Source of the DNA: Clostridia bacterium
Lineage (GTDB): Bacteria > Aerophobota > Aerophobia > Aerophobales > AE-B3A
Assembly: GCA_009618505.1 (NCBI GenBank)
Contig: WJOQ01000207.1
Location: forward strand, 1-13,587
Length of the DNA stretch: 13,587 nt
Direction of reading: 5' to 3'
The notes under the pieces are model-generated. The model did no database searches, was not told the origin of the DNA, and saw nothing but the letters and a program-made list of their open reading frames with translations. Below, in pieces: positions 13,487-13,587 of the stretch. The position numbers and the translations under genes are program-made. Positions within the stretch are counted from its first letter, which is position 1. Every line of letters begins with the position of its first letter.

Positions 13487-13587
13487 TCCCCATTTAGACA
13501 TTCCATTAACGCTCTTCTTTAAGTCTTGTTTTAACGAACTACTGCCAATAACTTAATTTTCTGTTCAGAGGTTCCATCGCTACCTTG

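Noticed and set aside
1..13587. CRISPR array, riboswitch (TPP near thiL) or complete insertion sequence
   Set aside because: No regularly spaced direct repeats, no TPP-box consensus upstream of thiL, and no transposase or integrase gene was found on either strand.

Overview
The window is a roughly 13.6 kb piece of an AT-leaning bacterial genome. Its left half (about 130-7470) is a conserved housekeeping gene block and its right half (about 7470-13587) is a patchy accessory island. The housekeeping genes are bacterial in type (peptide deformylase, SecG, a bacterial class of GAPDH/PGK/TPI, and a tRNA with encoded CCA). Spacers between them are filled with short self-complementary words such as CGATAC, TACGAT and CTAGATAC. 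That style, with stand-alone regulatory domains and many small toxin-antitoxin genes, fits an uncultivated deep-branching bacterial phylum. I cannot name the phylum from the sequence, and this placement is inference.

Left block, all on the minus strand, in transcription order: panD (aspartate decarboxylase, beta-alanine for pantothenate and CoA), def (peptide deformylase), a 76-residue stand-alone RAM/AsnC ligand-binding domain protein, tRNA-Gln(TTG), thiL (thiamine-monophosphate kinase), gap, pgk, tpiA, secG and an M42-family metallo-aminopeptidase. A good sigma70-type promoter (TTGACA, 16 bp, TGn-TAGAAT) precedes panD. Overlaps and short gaps (panD/def 4 bp, def/RAM 15 bp, tpiA/secG 2 bp) point to operon expression. 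gap-pgk-tpiA form a lower-glycolysis cassette coupled to secG, a common bacterial arrangement. Several starts were moved from the longest reading frame: tpiA to a TTG, pgk, thiL and secG to internal ATGs.

Right block: a DUF5647 gene with its own promoter, a HicB-HicA toxin-antitoxin pair, a 499-residue GHKL (MutL/MORC/Hsp90-type) ATPase, an RHH antitoxin/RelE toxin pair (all plus strand), then a PAP2 phosphatase and a four-helix membrane protein of unknown family (minus strand). Between them lie gene remnants: the last 34 codons of a second copy of the GHKL ATPase (7556-7657), an internal piece of a third copy (13382-13486), a glycosyltransferase-4 fragment (8157-8255), and a ~147 bp direct repeat at 8291-8437 and 13193-13339.

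The most interesting signal is this set of three same-orientation ATPase copies (one intact, two eroded) plus the paired ~147 bp repeat. It suggests an ancestral tandem array of 'repeat + ATPase' units that has been broken by deletion and by arrival of toxin-antitoxin modules. A second unusual structure is a GC-richer ~140 bp element beside tRNA-Gln. It begins with an exact 20 bp copy of the tRNA 3' end and finishes with an inverted T-arm-like sequence.
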